Below, in pieces: positions 1 through 8,253 of a stretch of 8,254 nt of DNA. The stretch lies in assembly GCA_022615525.1 (NCBI GenBank), contig JAKEGN010000272.1, forward strand, positions 1 through 8,254, written 5' to 3'. Source of the DNA: Woeseiaceae bacterium. GTDB taxonomy: Bacteria > Pseudomonadota > Gammaproteobacteria > Steroidobacterales > Woeseiaceae. The position numbers were made by a program, and so were the translations under genes. Numbering within the stretch: the first letter of the stretch is position 1; each line of letters starts with the position of its first letter. The notes below the pieces were generated by a model. The model made no database searches, was not told the DNA's origin, and saw only the letters and a list, made by a program, of their open reading frames with translations.

Positions 1-35
1 CCTGTGCCGCTGCTCGCGGGCGGTTTGTCGTTCAT
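1..35 (-). CDS. Probable CorC/YbeX N-terminus (partial, runs off the left edge)
   Basis: Only eleven codons are visible, reading MNDKPPASSGT, after which the gene leaves the window. The assignment rests mainly on position: in many gammaproteobacteria ybeZ and ybeY are followed by corC (ybeX), a CBS-pair and CorC/HlyC-domain protein linked to ribosome maturation and magnesium/cobalt handling. Family members often start with a short polar Ser/Asp/Asn-rich stretch, and the visible residues fit that. The start is the only ATG in this frame after an in-frame TGA about ten codons upstream. The nearest Shine-Dalgarno-like sequence is a weak AGAGA. A second frame with an ATG at 69-67 also stays open to the edge and cannot be fully excluded. 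The ybeY stop lies 82 bases upstream. Confidence 0.6.
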   Translation of the reverse strand, partial: MNDKPPASSGT

Positions 36-85
36 TTCTCTGGTTTGATTGAACCGGCCGTTCTGACATCACGCCCGGCCGGCAT
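32..85 (-). CDS. Possible 17-codon leader ORF overlapping the corC start
   Basis: A short reading frame, MPAGRDVRTAGSIKPEK, starts with ATG at 85-83. It follows a purine-rich GAGGGAG (93-87), which is a better Shine-Dalgarno match than the one before corC itself. Its TGA stop (34-32) overlaps the corC ATG (35-33) as ATGA, the classical arrangement for translational coupling. I do not recognise the peptide. It could be a coupling leader for corC or a chance ORF; at this length coding status cannot be judged from one sequence. Confidence 0.3.
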   Translation of the reverse strand: MPAGRDVRTAGSIKPEK

Positions 86-117
86 TCTCCCTCATCCACG
101 ATTGTAACAGTTAAATG

Positions 118-609
118 TCACCGGTCGCGGTATGGATCGCCGATGCCCCGTGCCGCAAGGATACGGGTCTCCAATGACTCCATCTCGGCCGCATCCTGCG
201 TATTTTCATGGTCATATCCCAGCAAATGCAGGGTGCCGTGCAGCAACAGGTGCAGCCAGTGATCGCGCGGGTCTTTGGACTGCTCCGCTGCTTCGTGCAG
301 GACTAAGGGCGCGCAGATGACAACATCGCCAAGCGCAACCGGCTCGGCCCCATCGCGAAGTGCAGCCAGCCCCATGTCGTCGCCAGGAAAGGCCAGCACG
401 TTGGTCGGCTTGTCCACGTGCCTGTAGCGATTGTTCAGGCCACGGCTTTCGTCTTCGTCGACGATTCGTACCGCCATCTCGAGGGCGGACTGCTGGCCGG
501 GGCGCGCAACGGACAATATCTCGCGAATCCAGTCGCCAATCAGCTCGCTTTGCGGAACCCCGTCAATGCTGGAAACATTCTGTACATCAACGTCGACAAC
601 CGTGCTCAT
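118..609 (-). CDS. ybeY: YbeY, endoribonuclease / 16S rRNA maturation factor
   Basis: This 163-residue protein belongs to the UPF0054/YbeY family of zinc-dependent single-strand endoribonucleases, which act in 16S rRNA 3'-end maturation and late ribosome quality control in the cytoplasm. The diagnostic metal motif HGTLHLLGYDH lies at residues 124-134, supplying His124, His128 and His134. The family segment around Arg61 (NNRYRHVDKPTNVLAFP) is also present. Length matches the E. coli protein (about 155 residues). I place the start at ATG 609, giving MSTVV, rather than the TTG one codon upstream. No strong Shine-Dalgarno is visible and the phoH stop is only 12 bases away, so translation is probably coupled to phoH. 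The neighbours miaB, phoH and corC are the expected partners. All key residues are intact. Confidence 0.96.
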   Translation of the reverse strand: MSTVVDVDVQNVSSIDGVPQSELIGDWIREILSVARPGQQSALEMAVRIVDEDESRGLNNRYRHVDKPTNVLAFPGDDMGLAALRDGAEPVALGDVVICAPLVLHEAAEQSKDPRDHWLHLLLHGTLHLLGYDHENTQDAAEMESLETRILAARGIGDPYRDR

Positions 610-621
610 CAATCGCAGGCA

Positions 622-1701
622 TCAGCCATTGCCGTTCGTGTGGCTCTTGCCGTTGCTCTTGCCGTTGCCGTTGCTCCCGCCGTTGGCTGCTCCGTGACCA
701 TTGCCATTCGCTTCATAGGCCTCGACGATGCGTTGCACAAGCTCATGGCGCACCACGTCCTGCGGGGTGAAGAACGTGAAGGCAATGCCCCTCACATCCG
801 AGAGGATGCTGATGGCATTTTTCAGGCCTGACTGCTGTTCCGCCGGCAGGTCGATCTGCGTGATGTCACCCGTTATCACCGAGCGCGATCCGAAACCGAT
901 GCGGGTCAGGAACATCTTCATCTGCGCCACACTCGTGTTCTGAGCTTCATCGAGTATGACGAACGATTCGTTCAGCGAGCGGCCACGCATGAATGCAAGT
1001 GGCGCCACTTCGATCACATTGCGCTCGATGAGACGGGCCACCTGTTCCGGGCCCAGCATGTCGAACAGCGCGTCGTACATCGGCCTCAGGTACGGATCGA
1101 CCTTTTGCGACATGTCGCCCGGCAGGAAGCCGAGCCGCTCGCCCGCTTCGACCGCAGGGCGTACCAGCACGATGCGCCGTACCTGTTCGGTTTCCAGTGC
1201 GTCGATGGCCTTGGCCACGGCCAGATAGGTCTTGCCGGTGCCCGCAGGTCCTATGCCAAAAGCCAGGTCGTGCTCGCTGATGCTCTTGAGATACGCGCGC
1301 TGATTGGCGCTCCGCGCCCGAATTCGCTTGCGGCGGGTCTGGATCTCGTAAGGACTGCCGTCCGTGTACTGCTCGTCAGTCAACACTTCCGCTTCAGCAA
1401 AATGACCGTCGTTCATGGCCGACTCCTGCAAACACATGTGGACGCGTTCCGGATCCAGTCTTTCGGACCCGGTGAGGTGGAACAGATGGCGAATGATTTC
1501 ACTGCCGATATGCGTCGCGCCCGGATGACCGGTCACGCGGAATCGATTCCCACGGCTGGCTATTTCTATGTCGAGGCGGCGTTCGATCTGTCGCAGGTGC
1601 TCATCGAACTGTCCGCAGAGATTGGCGAGGCGGATGTTATCGGCGGGTTCGAGGACGATGTCCTCGGATGTTTTTACAGCATTCAATGTCAGTCGTATCA
1701 A
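622..1701 (-). CDS. ybeZ: PhoH-like ATPase YbeZ
   Basis: This PhoH-family P-loop NTPase is encoded next to and thought to work with YbeY in RNA maturation. It has 359 residues, close to the E. coli length (about 346). An N-terminal region (1-130) opens with DIVLEPADNIRLANLCGQFD, very like E. coli YbeZ. The nucleotide-binding core has Walker A GPAGTGKT at 151-158 and Walker B VILDEAQN at 248-255, with the family signature RPAVEAGERLGFLPGD at 181-196. The C-terminal 29 residues (331-359) are an Asn/Gly-rich low-complexity tail. The start is uncertain. The frame closes with TGA upstream, so TTG 1701 is the longest choice, but the purine run GAGAAAGG abuts it directly. A CTG three codons on would have better spacing, and a second TTG lies at 1686. 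The gap to miaB (274 bases) suggests its own promoter. Confidence 0.95.
   Translation of the reverse strand: MIRLTLNAVKTSEDIVLEPADNIRLANLCGQFDEHLRQIERRLDIEIASRGNRFRVTGHPGATHIGSEIIRHLFHLTGSERLDPERVHMCLQESAMNDGHFAEAEVLTDEQYTDGSPYEIQTRRKRIRARSANQRAYLKSISEHDLAFGIGPAGTGKTYLAVAKAIDALETEQVRRIVLVRPAVEAGERLGFLPGDMSQKVDPYLRPMYDALFDMLGPEQVARLIERNVIEVAPLAFMRGRSLNESFVILDEAQNTSVAQMKMFLTRIGFGSRSVITGDITQIDLPAEQQSGLKNAISILSDVRGIAFTFFTPQDVVRHELVQRIVEAYEANGNGHGAANGGSNGNGKSNGKSHTNGNG
625..711 (-). repeat. Asn/Gly-rich low-complexity tail in ybeZ
   Basis: Codons 331-359 of the PhoH-like protein contain 8 Asn and 10 Gly in 29 residues, with Ser, Lys, His and Ala between them. The DNA carries recurring TTGCCGTT-type units on the plus strand, so the tract probably grew by slippage of short imperfect repeats. 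The E. coli homologue instead ends in a charged Glu/Lys/Arg-rich tail, so this end of the family is variable and probably disordered. Confidence 0.75.
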
Positions 1702-1733
1702 CCTTTCTCAGGATAGGCCAATGGTACAGCCGG

Positions 1734-1739
1734 ACTATA
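1734..1739 (-). promoter_or_regulatory. Possible -10 element for ybeZ
   Basis: On the minus strand TATAGT (1739-1734) lies in an AT-richer patch between the GC-rich intergenic hairpins and the ybeZ start, and would put transcription start near 1727, about 26 bases before TTG 1701. No convincing -35 hexamer sits 16-18 bases upstream, so the call rests on one hexamer and on the local base composition. Confidence 0.3.
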
Positions 1740-1830
1740 ACCAACAAATGTGACACGGACCACCAAAAAACATTCCCAAAACGCGCCTTTATGCAGATTT
1801 ATGACAATCCGCGCAGGCCACAGGCCGGTA

Positions 1831-1842
1831 CGGGCAAGCCCG
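1831..1842. repeat. Short GC palindrome in the miaB-ybeZ gap
   Basis: CGGGC-AA-GCCCG forms a perfect 5-bp stem with a 2-base spacer. It sits just beside a larger GC hairpin (1844-1870). No T-run follows on either strand, so I do not call it an intrinsic terminator. Confidence 0.5.
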
Positions 1843-1843
1843 A

Positions 1844-1870
1844 GCCGGCGCAGCGCTGCGGGGCGCCGGC
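1844..1870. repeat. GC-rich hairpin in the miaB-ybeZ gap
   Basis: GCCGGCGC (1844-1851) and GCGCCGGC (1863-1870) are perfect inverted copies separated by 11 bases. The structure would be very stable in RNA from either strand, but lacks a T-tract. It may slow polymerase or protect the miaB 3' end, or be part of a degenerate repeat next to the REP doublet. Confidence 0.55.
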
Positions 1871-1893
1871 GTGCAGCACGAGATCGAAATCGC

Positions 1894-1962
1894 TGTCGCG
1901 AGCACTGCTCGCTCCTACACGGGCCGATCGTAGCGATGTAGGAGCGAGCAGCGCTCGCGACA
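1894..1962. repeat. REP doublet (REPIN-like), two inverted REP palindromes
   Basis: Two 26-base arms (1894-1919 and 1937-1962) are inverted copies with a single mismatch, 25 of 26, separated by 17 bases. Each arm contains its own palindrome: GCGAGC-ACT-GCTCGC on the left and GCGAGC-AGC-GCTCGC on the right. Each also has a conserved TGTAGGA head, and the heads face each other across the spacer. This is the layout of REPINs, non-autonomous repeats mobilised by RAYT tyrosine transposases in Pseudomonas, Xanthomonas and relatives. It starts 13 bases beyond the miaB stop. As RNA it would fold into strong hairpins that could stabilise the miaB message or limit read-through into ybeZ. No RAYT gene is in the window. 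Copy number elsewhere in the genome is unknown. Confidence 0.85.
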
Positions 1963-1975
1963 CGGTGACGGCGAG

Positions 1976-3316
1976 TCAGGCGGCGACCCTGGACCCGATT
2001 CGGCGCGCGCGCAGGGAGTTTGGCAGCGCCTCGGTGATCACGACATCGACGAACTGGCCTATCAACGACGTATCGCCGTCGAAATTGACCCAGCGCATGT
2101 TTTCGGTGCGGCCGCAAACCTGGCCGGACCCTTTTCTCGAGGGCTTTTCCACCAGCACCCTCTGGGTGCTTCCTATCATGCCGCGACTTATCGCCATGGC
2201 CTGCTGGGTTATGCGTGCCTGCAGGATCTGCAGGCGGTTCTTCTTCACGTCCGGCGGTGTGTCGTCGGCGAAGCCTGCCGCCGGCGTTCCGGGCCTCGGG
2301 CTGTAGATGAAGCTGAAGGACAGGTCGAATCCGATCTCGACTATCAATCTCATGAGTGCCTCGAAATCCTCGTCGGTCTCGCCCGGGAAACCCACTATGA
2401 AATCCGACGACAACGACAGTCCTGGCCGGACTTCGCGCAGCTTGCGGATTTTCTGCTTGTATTCGATCACCGTATGGCCGCGCTTCATGCGGGCGAGGAC
2501 CCGGTCGGAACCGTGCTGTACCGGCAGGTGCAGGTAGCTCGCGAGCTTCGGCACTTCGGCGTAGGCCTGGATGAGGCTGTCGGTGAATTCAACCGGGTGA
2601 GACGTGGTGAAGCGGATCCGCCCGATGCCTTCTATGGCGGCGACGTAGTAGATCAGTGTTGCCAGGTCCGCGACCTGGCCGTCGTGCATCAGCCCGCGAT
2701 AGGCGTTGACGTTTTGCCCGAGCAGGTTGACTTCGCGCACGCCCTGTTCTGCCAGTGCGACGATTTCTGTAATGACACTGTCGAGCGGGCGGCTGACTTC
2801 CTCGCCACGCGTGTATGGCACGACGCAGAACGAACAATACTTGCTGCAGCCTTCCATGACCGAAACGAATGCAGTCGGTCCCTCTGCGCGCGGCTTCGGC
2901 AGGCAATCGAATTTTTCGATTTCAGGAAAGGAGATGTCGACGACCGGCCGGCCCTTGTCGCGCGCCTCATCCAGCATGCCCGGCAGGTGGTGCAGGGTCT
3001 GCGGACCGAACACCATGTCGACGAACGGCGCGCGCCGGCTGATGCCCTCGCCCTCCTGGCTCGCGACACAACCGCCGACACCGATCATCACGCCCGGGCG
3101 GGATTCTTTCAAAGCGCGCCAGCGGCCGAGTTCGGAAAATACCTTCTCCTGCGCTTTCTCGCGAATCGAGCAGGTGTTCATCAGCAGCAGGTCGGCATCG
3201 TCCGGTACGGCCGTCAGCTCGTAGCCGTGCGAGGCGCGCAGCACGTCCGCCATCTTGTCCGAGTCGTACTCGTTCATCTGGCAGCCCATGGTCTTGATGT
3301 AGAGCTTTTTCCGCAT
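1976..3316 (-). CDS. miaB: MiaB, tRNA-2-methylthio-N6-dimethylallyladenosine synthase
   Basis: MiaB is a radical SAM methylthiotransferase that converts i6A37 to ms2i6A37 in tRNAs reading UNN codons, using two [4Fe-4S] clusters. The protein has 446 residues, the normal family length. The N-terminal UPF0004 domain carries Cys12, Cys49 and Cys83. The radical SAM motif CSKYCSFC gives Cys157, Cys161 and Cys164. Both triads fall at the same positions as in E. coli. A C-terminal TRAM domain (about 380-443) is present. I choose ATG 3316 over the GTG at 3322 because GGAG lies five bases before the ATG but touches the GTG, and because MRKKLYIKTMGCQMNEYDS matches the E. coli N-terminus. The ssb stop is 35 bases upstream, so the two are probably co-transcribed. 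A REP doublet lies directly downstream. Confidence 0.97.
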   Translation of the reverse strand: MRKKLYIKTMGCQMNEYDSDKMADVLRASHGYELTAVPDDADLLLMNTCSIREKAQEKVFSELGRWRALKESRPGVMIGVGGCVASQEGEGISRRAPFVDMVFGPQTLHHLPGMLDEARDKGRPVVDISFPEIEKFDCLPKPRAEGPTAFVSVMEGCSKYCSFCVVPYTRGEEVSRPLDSVITEIVALAEQGVREVNLLGQNVNAYRGLMHDGQVADLATLIYYVAAIEGIGRIRFTTSHPVEFTDSLIQAYAEVPKLASYLHLPVQHGSDRVLARMKRGHTVIEYKQKIRKLREVRPGLSLSSDFIVGFPGETDEDFEALMRLIVEIGFDLSFSFIYSPRPGTPAAGFADDTPPDVKKNRLQILQARITQQAMAISRGMIGSTQRVLVEKPSRKGSGQVCGRTENMRWVNFDGDTSLIGQFVDVVITEALPNSLRARRIGSRVAA

Positions 3317-3351
3317 GCGCACTCCGGCACTGGCTACCGGCTTTACAGGGC

Positions 3352-3798
3352 TCAGAACGGAATATCGTCGTCGAAATCGTCGCCGGAGGCACGCGGCGGC
3401 GGGCTGCGCTCGCCGCGATCGCCGCTGTCGTTCATCGCTGGCGCGCCGCCGCTGCCGCCCGAGCGGCCGCCCAGCATCTGCATTTCATCGGCGACGATCT
3501 CGGTCGTGTAGCGGTCCTGTCCGTCCTTGTCCTGCCATTTCCGCGTGCGCAGCTTGCCCTCGATGTACACCTGGGAGCCCTTGCGCAGGTACTCGGCAGC
3601 AATTTCCGCCAGGCGGCCGAACATCGCCACCTTGTGCCATTCCGTGCGGTCCTTCTGTTCGCCAGTCTGCTTGTCTTTCCACGACTCGTTGGTCGCCACA
3701 CTGAGGTTGGTCACGGCCGAGCCGCTCGGCATGTAGCGGGTCTCCGGATCGTTTCCCAGATTGCCGACGATAATGACTTTGTTTACTCCACGGGCCAT
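3352..3798 (-). CDS. ssb: Single-stranded DNA-binding protein SSB
   Basis: SSB coats single-stranded DNA as a homotetramer during replication, recombination and repair, and recruits partners through its acidic C-terminal tip. The OB fold occupies about residues 1-110 (ARGVNKVIIVGNLGNDPETRY at the start), with the DNA-stacking aromatics Trp40, Trp54, Phe60 and Trp88 conserved. The tail DFDDDIPF is canonical. At 148 residues it is shorter than the E. coli protein (178); the difference lies in the linker (about 111-139), which is Gly/Ser/Pro-rich and lacks the long Gln-rich stretch. I prefer ATG 3798 (MARGVNK) to the GTG two codons upstream because family proteins begin this way and a GAGAG sits five bases before it. 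The MFS gene and divergent uvrA upstream form a block also seen in Pseudomonas. Confidence 0.97.
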   Translation of the reverse strand: MARGVNKVIIVGNLGNDPETRYMPSGSAVTNLSVATNESWKDKQTGEQKDRTEWHKVAMFGRLAEIAAEYLRKGSQVYIEGKLRTRKWQDKDGQDRYTTEIVADEMQMLGGRSGGSGGAPAMNDSGDRGERSPPPRASGDDFDDDIPF

Positions 3799-3849
3799 GG
3801 GCACTCTCGCTTGTTCTGATGGTGTCGCCGGCGGTATCGACGTTGGTCG

Positions 3850-3877
3850 CCTGCTGGCAGGTCCCTGCGGCGCAGGG
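3850..3877. repeat. Tandem hairpins in the ssb leader
   Basis: Two perfect stems lie side by side: CCTGC-TG-GCAGG (3850-3861) and CCCTGC-GGC-GCAGGG (3863-3877). The arms share the same CCTGC/GCAGG core, so they can pair in more than one way. They fall just downstream of the predicted ssb transcription start. This may be a leader structure that tunes ssb expression, or a chance GC-rich palindrome. Confidence 0.45.
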
Positions 3878-3884
3878 GGAGCCT

Positions 3885-3913
3885 ATTGTAGGGCCTTGAG
3901 CCTCAATTGCCAG
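3885..3913 (-). promoter_or_regulatory. Predicted sigma-70 promoter for ssb
   Basis: On the minus strand CTGGCA (3913-3908) and TACAAT (3890-3885) are 17 bases apart, matching TTGACA and TATAAT at 4 and 5 of 6 positions. The -35 lies inside the 3' end of the MFS gene. Transcription would start near 3878, giving an ssb leader of about 80 bases. This would let ssb be expressed independently of the transporter. Confidence 0.5.
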
Positions 3914-5117
3914 CCCGATTTCCAGTGCTTTTGTCGCGATTCTGCGGCGACCCAAAGCCCCGGTGCAACAGCAACCACAGCGCGGAAAGCAGGCCGCAGG
4001 CGAGGAAGACGGTGCCCGGCTGGCCGCCGGCAAGGAAGCGGCCACCGAGGAGCCCGCCGGCGAAAGCGCCGAGAAACTGCGAGCTGGAAAAGACGCCAAA
4101 GGACGCGCCGCGAATCTCGCCCTCGGCGGCAAGCGACAGCCGCGCTGGCAGGCCCGCCTCGAGAAAATTGAAGCCGGCAAAGAATATCGCCAGCGCCACC
4201 ACCACCGTTGTGGCGGAGAATCCGGCAAGCGCCAGCGCAAGCTCCCCGGCGATCAACAGGGCAATAGCCACAGTCAGGGTCCAGCCTTTGCCACCGCGTT
4301 CGTCGGCGACGATCAGCGGCACGGTACCGACCAGGGAGACGAGCAACGCCAGCACATAGACCTTCCACTGACCCGTCATGACCAGCTGCAATTCGTTCCG
4401 CAGCAGGAAAGGCAAAGCAACGAAACTCGCTGTCAGCAGCGTATGCAGCAGGAACACGTAGGCATCGAGGCGCAGCAGGTCGCCGCGAAACGCTGCCCTG
4501 ATGCCGCCCGCCCGGTGCTTCACCGGCCGCGGTATGTCGCGTGGCAGCGCCAGCAGCAGCAATGCAGCCACGCCGGCCAGGGCAGCAGCCAGCCAGAAAA
4601 GCGACCGTACGCTGGTAGCCGCCGCGATCACGGGGCCGGCCACCAGCGCGAGCAGGAAGGAAAGGCCGACACCGATACCAAAAATCGCCATGGTGCGGGT
4701 GCGTACCTGTTCCCGCGTTGCATCCGTGAGCAGCGCGGCCAGAGTCGCCGATACGGCGCCGGCCCCCTGCAACAGGCGCCCGGCAATGACGCCGTGTATG
4801 GTTTCGCTCTGCGCCGCCAGGATGCTGCCAGCGGCGAAAACCGCCAGCCCGACCAATATGACGGGGATGCGCCCGTAGCGATGGGACAGCACCGCGAGCG
4901 GAATCTGCAAGGCTGCCTGCGTCAGTCCGTAGGCGCCCACCGCCAGCCCGATCAGCAACGGCGTCGCCCCCTCGAGTTCCCCGGCGAATACCGACAGCAC
5001 CGGCAACAATGCAAACAGCCCGAACATCCTGATCATCGCAATCAGCGCCACGATGCCGACAGCGCGCCGCTCATCGGGCAGCATCGCAGCAAGCAATCGG
5101 TTGGCGTCTTCTTTCAT
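3903..5117 (-). CDS. MFS transporter, YajR-like
   Basis: This 404-residue protein of the major facilitator superfamily is a predicted inner-membrane transporter, probably a proton-coupled drug or metabolite exporter. About twelve hydrophobic segments can be seen, with a more polar break around 192-215 between the two six-helix halves. The stretch GAYGLTQAALQIPLAVLSHR (61-80) resembles motif A of E. coli YajR, and GRLLQGAGAVSATLAALLTD (113-132) matches the helix 4 region. Two oddities: motif A, normally G-x-L-S-D-R-x-G-R, reads AVLSHRYGR, with His79 in place of the conserved Asp and Ala for Gly. The protein also ends soon after the last helix, without YajR's cytoplasmic C-terminal YAM domain. 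Substrate is unknown. Placement between uvrA and ssb matches Pseudomonas. The Shine-Dalgarno before ATG 5117 is weak. Confidence 0.88.
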   Translation of the reverse strand: MKEDANRLLAAMLPDERRAVGIVALIAMIRMFGLFALLPVLSVFAGELEGATPLLIGLAVGAYGLTQAALQIPLAVLSHRYGRIPVILVGLAVFAAGSILAAQSETIHGVIAGRLLQGAGAVSATLAALLTDATREQVRTRTMAIFGIGVGLSFLLALVAGPVIAAATSVRSLFWLAAALAGVAALLLLALPRDIPRPVKHRAGGIRAAFRGDLLRLDAYVFLLHTLLTASFVALPFLLRNELQLVMTGQWKVYVLALLVSLVGTVPLIVADERGGKGWTLTVAIALLIAGELALALAGFSATTVVVALAIFFAGFNFLEAGLPARLSLAAEGEIRGASFGVFSSSQFLGAFAGGLLGGRFLAGGQPGTVFLACGLLSALWLLLHRGFGSPQNRDKSTGNRAGN

Positions 5118-5148
5118 GGAAGTTTCGGTGATTTGAATGTATGCACTT

Positions 5149-5163
5149 CGGCGCTTTGCGCCG
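5149..5163. repeat. Palindrome in the uvrA/MFS divergent promoter region
   Basis: CGGCGC-TTT-GCGCCG is a perfect 6-bp inverted repeat with a 3-base centre, and CTTCG and CGAAG extend it imperfectly on the two sides. It overlaps the predicted uvrA -35 and lies between two divergent genes, so it could be a repressor site. It does not resemble the LexA box (CTGT-N8-ACAG). Confidence 0.35.
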
Positions 5164-5185
5164 GGGCGAAGCGGCGGCGTATATT
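5156..5185 (+). promoter_or_regulatory. Predicted sigma-70 promoter for uvrA
   Basis: TTGCGC (5156-5161) and TATATT (5180-5185) are separated by 18 bases, placing the start of transcription near 5192 and leaving a leader of about 26 bases before uvrA. The match is 4 and 5 of 6 positions. No LexA box is visible anywhere in 5118-5217, so SOS control, as in E. coli uvrA, is not supported by this sequence. Confidence 0.45.
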
Positions 5186-5217
5186 AGCAGGTTGTTCGTT
5201 GCACACCCGGATTCCCA

Positions 5218-8064
<2,847 letters not shown>

Positions 8065-8079
8065 GTACGGCCACCGTCC

Positions 8080-8130
8080 CCGAAAAAGGTGCCGGATTTA
8101 TTTTTCACCGAAAAGGTGCCGGATTTATTT
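8080..8130 (+). repeat. Two direct copies of a GGTGCCGGATTTATTT repeat
   Basis: The 16-base core GGTGCCGGATTTATTT occurs at 8088-8103 and 8115-8130, 27 bases apart, each preceded by CCGAAAA(A). The first copy begins about 15 bases after the uvrA stop. Similar AAATAAATC(T/C)G-type strings recur in many gammaproteobacterial genomes, often near IS200-like/RAYT transposase genes; I state this from memory and could not search it here. Confidence 0.8.
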
Positions 8131-8164
8131 GCTGCTTTCCCCGGGAAAAAATAAATCCGGCACC
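8115..8164. repeat. Perfect 16-bp inverted repeat with nested palindrome, downstream of uvrA
   Basis: GGTGCCGGATTTATTT (8115-8130) is matched without mismatch by AAATAAATCCGGCACC (8149-8164) across an 18-base spacer. The spacer itself contains TTTCCC-C-GGGAAA (8136-8148). The whole would fold as one long hairpin and may stop transcription from uvrA, although no T-run follows the right arm. The two readings, repeat-element pair and terminator, are compatible. Confidence 0.75.
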
Positions 8165-8184
8165 ACTGCTGTCCCATAAACTTG

Positions 8185-8253
8185 TCATGCCAAAGCCAGT
8201 TGTTGTTGAGGCGTGATAGGCAATGGGTCGGGAGGGTCACCTCGCAGCAGTGC
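8185..8253 (-). CDS. Possible C-terminal end of a converging gene (partial)
   Basis: On the minus strand one frame enters from the right edge and reads 22 sense codons ending PPDPLPITPQQQLALA before TGA at 8187-8185. The proline/glutamine-rich end looks protein-like, and it lies next to the repeat cluster, as the end of a transposase gene might. I do not recognise the family. Another minus frame is also open here, so this may be noise. Codons include CGA, CCT, CAA and TTG, less favoured in the neighbouring genes. Confidence 0.2.
   Translation of the reverse strand, partial: ALLRGDPPDPLPITPQQQLALA

Noticed and set aside
101..129. A promoter for corC built on TACAAT at 106-101
   Set aside because: The hexamer is good, but no acceptable -35 is found at 16-18 bases, so it is not listed as a feature.
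1698..2117. A 139-residue minus-strand frame across the miaB-ybeZ gap
   Set aside because: It is Arg/Ala-rich, overlaps the miaB 3' end in another frame and runs through the REP hairpins. Its length is a by-product of high GC.
3317..3322. GTG start giving miaB two extra residues
   Set aside because: The GGAG motif touches this GTG, while it is correctly spaced for ATG 3316, which also matches the family N-terminus.
2474..3511. A 345-residue plus-strand frame opposite miaB and ssb
   Set aside because: It overlaps two strongly supported genes on the other strand and shows no motif or ribosome site of its own.
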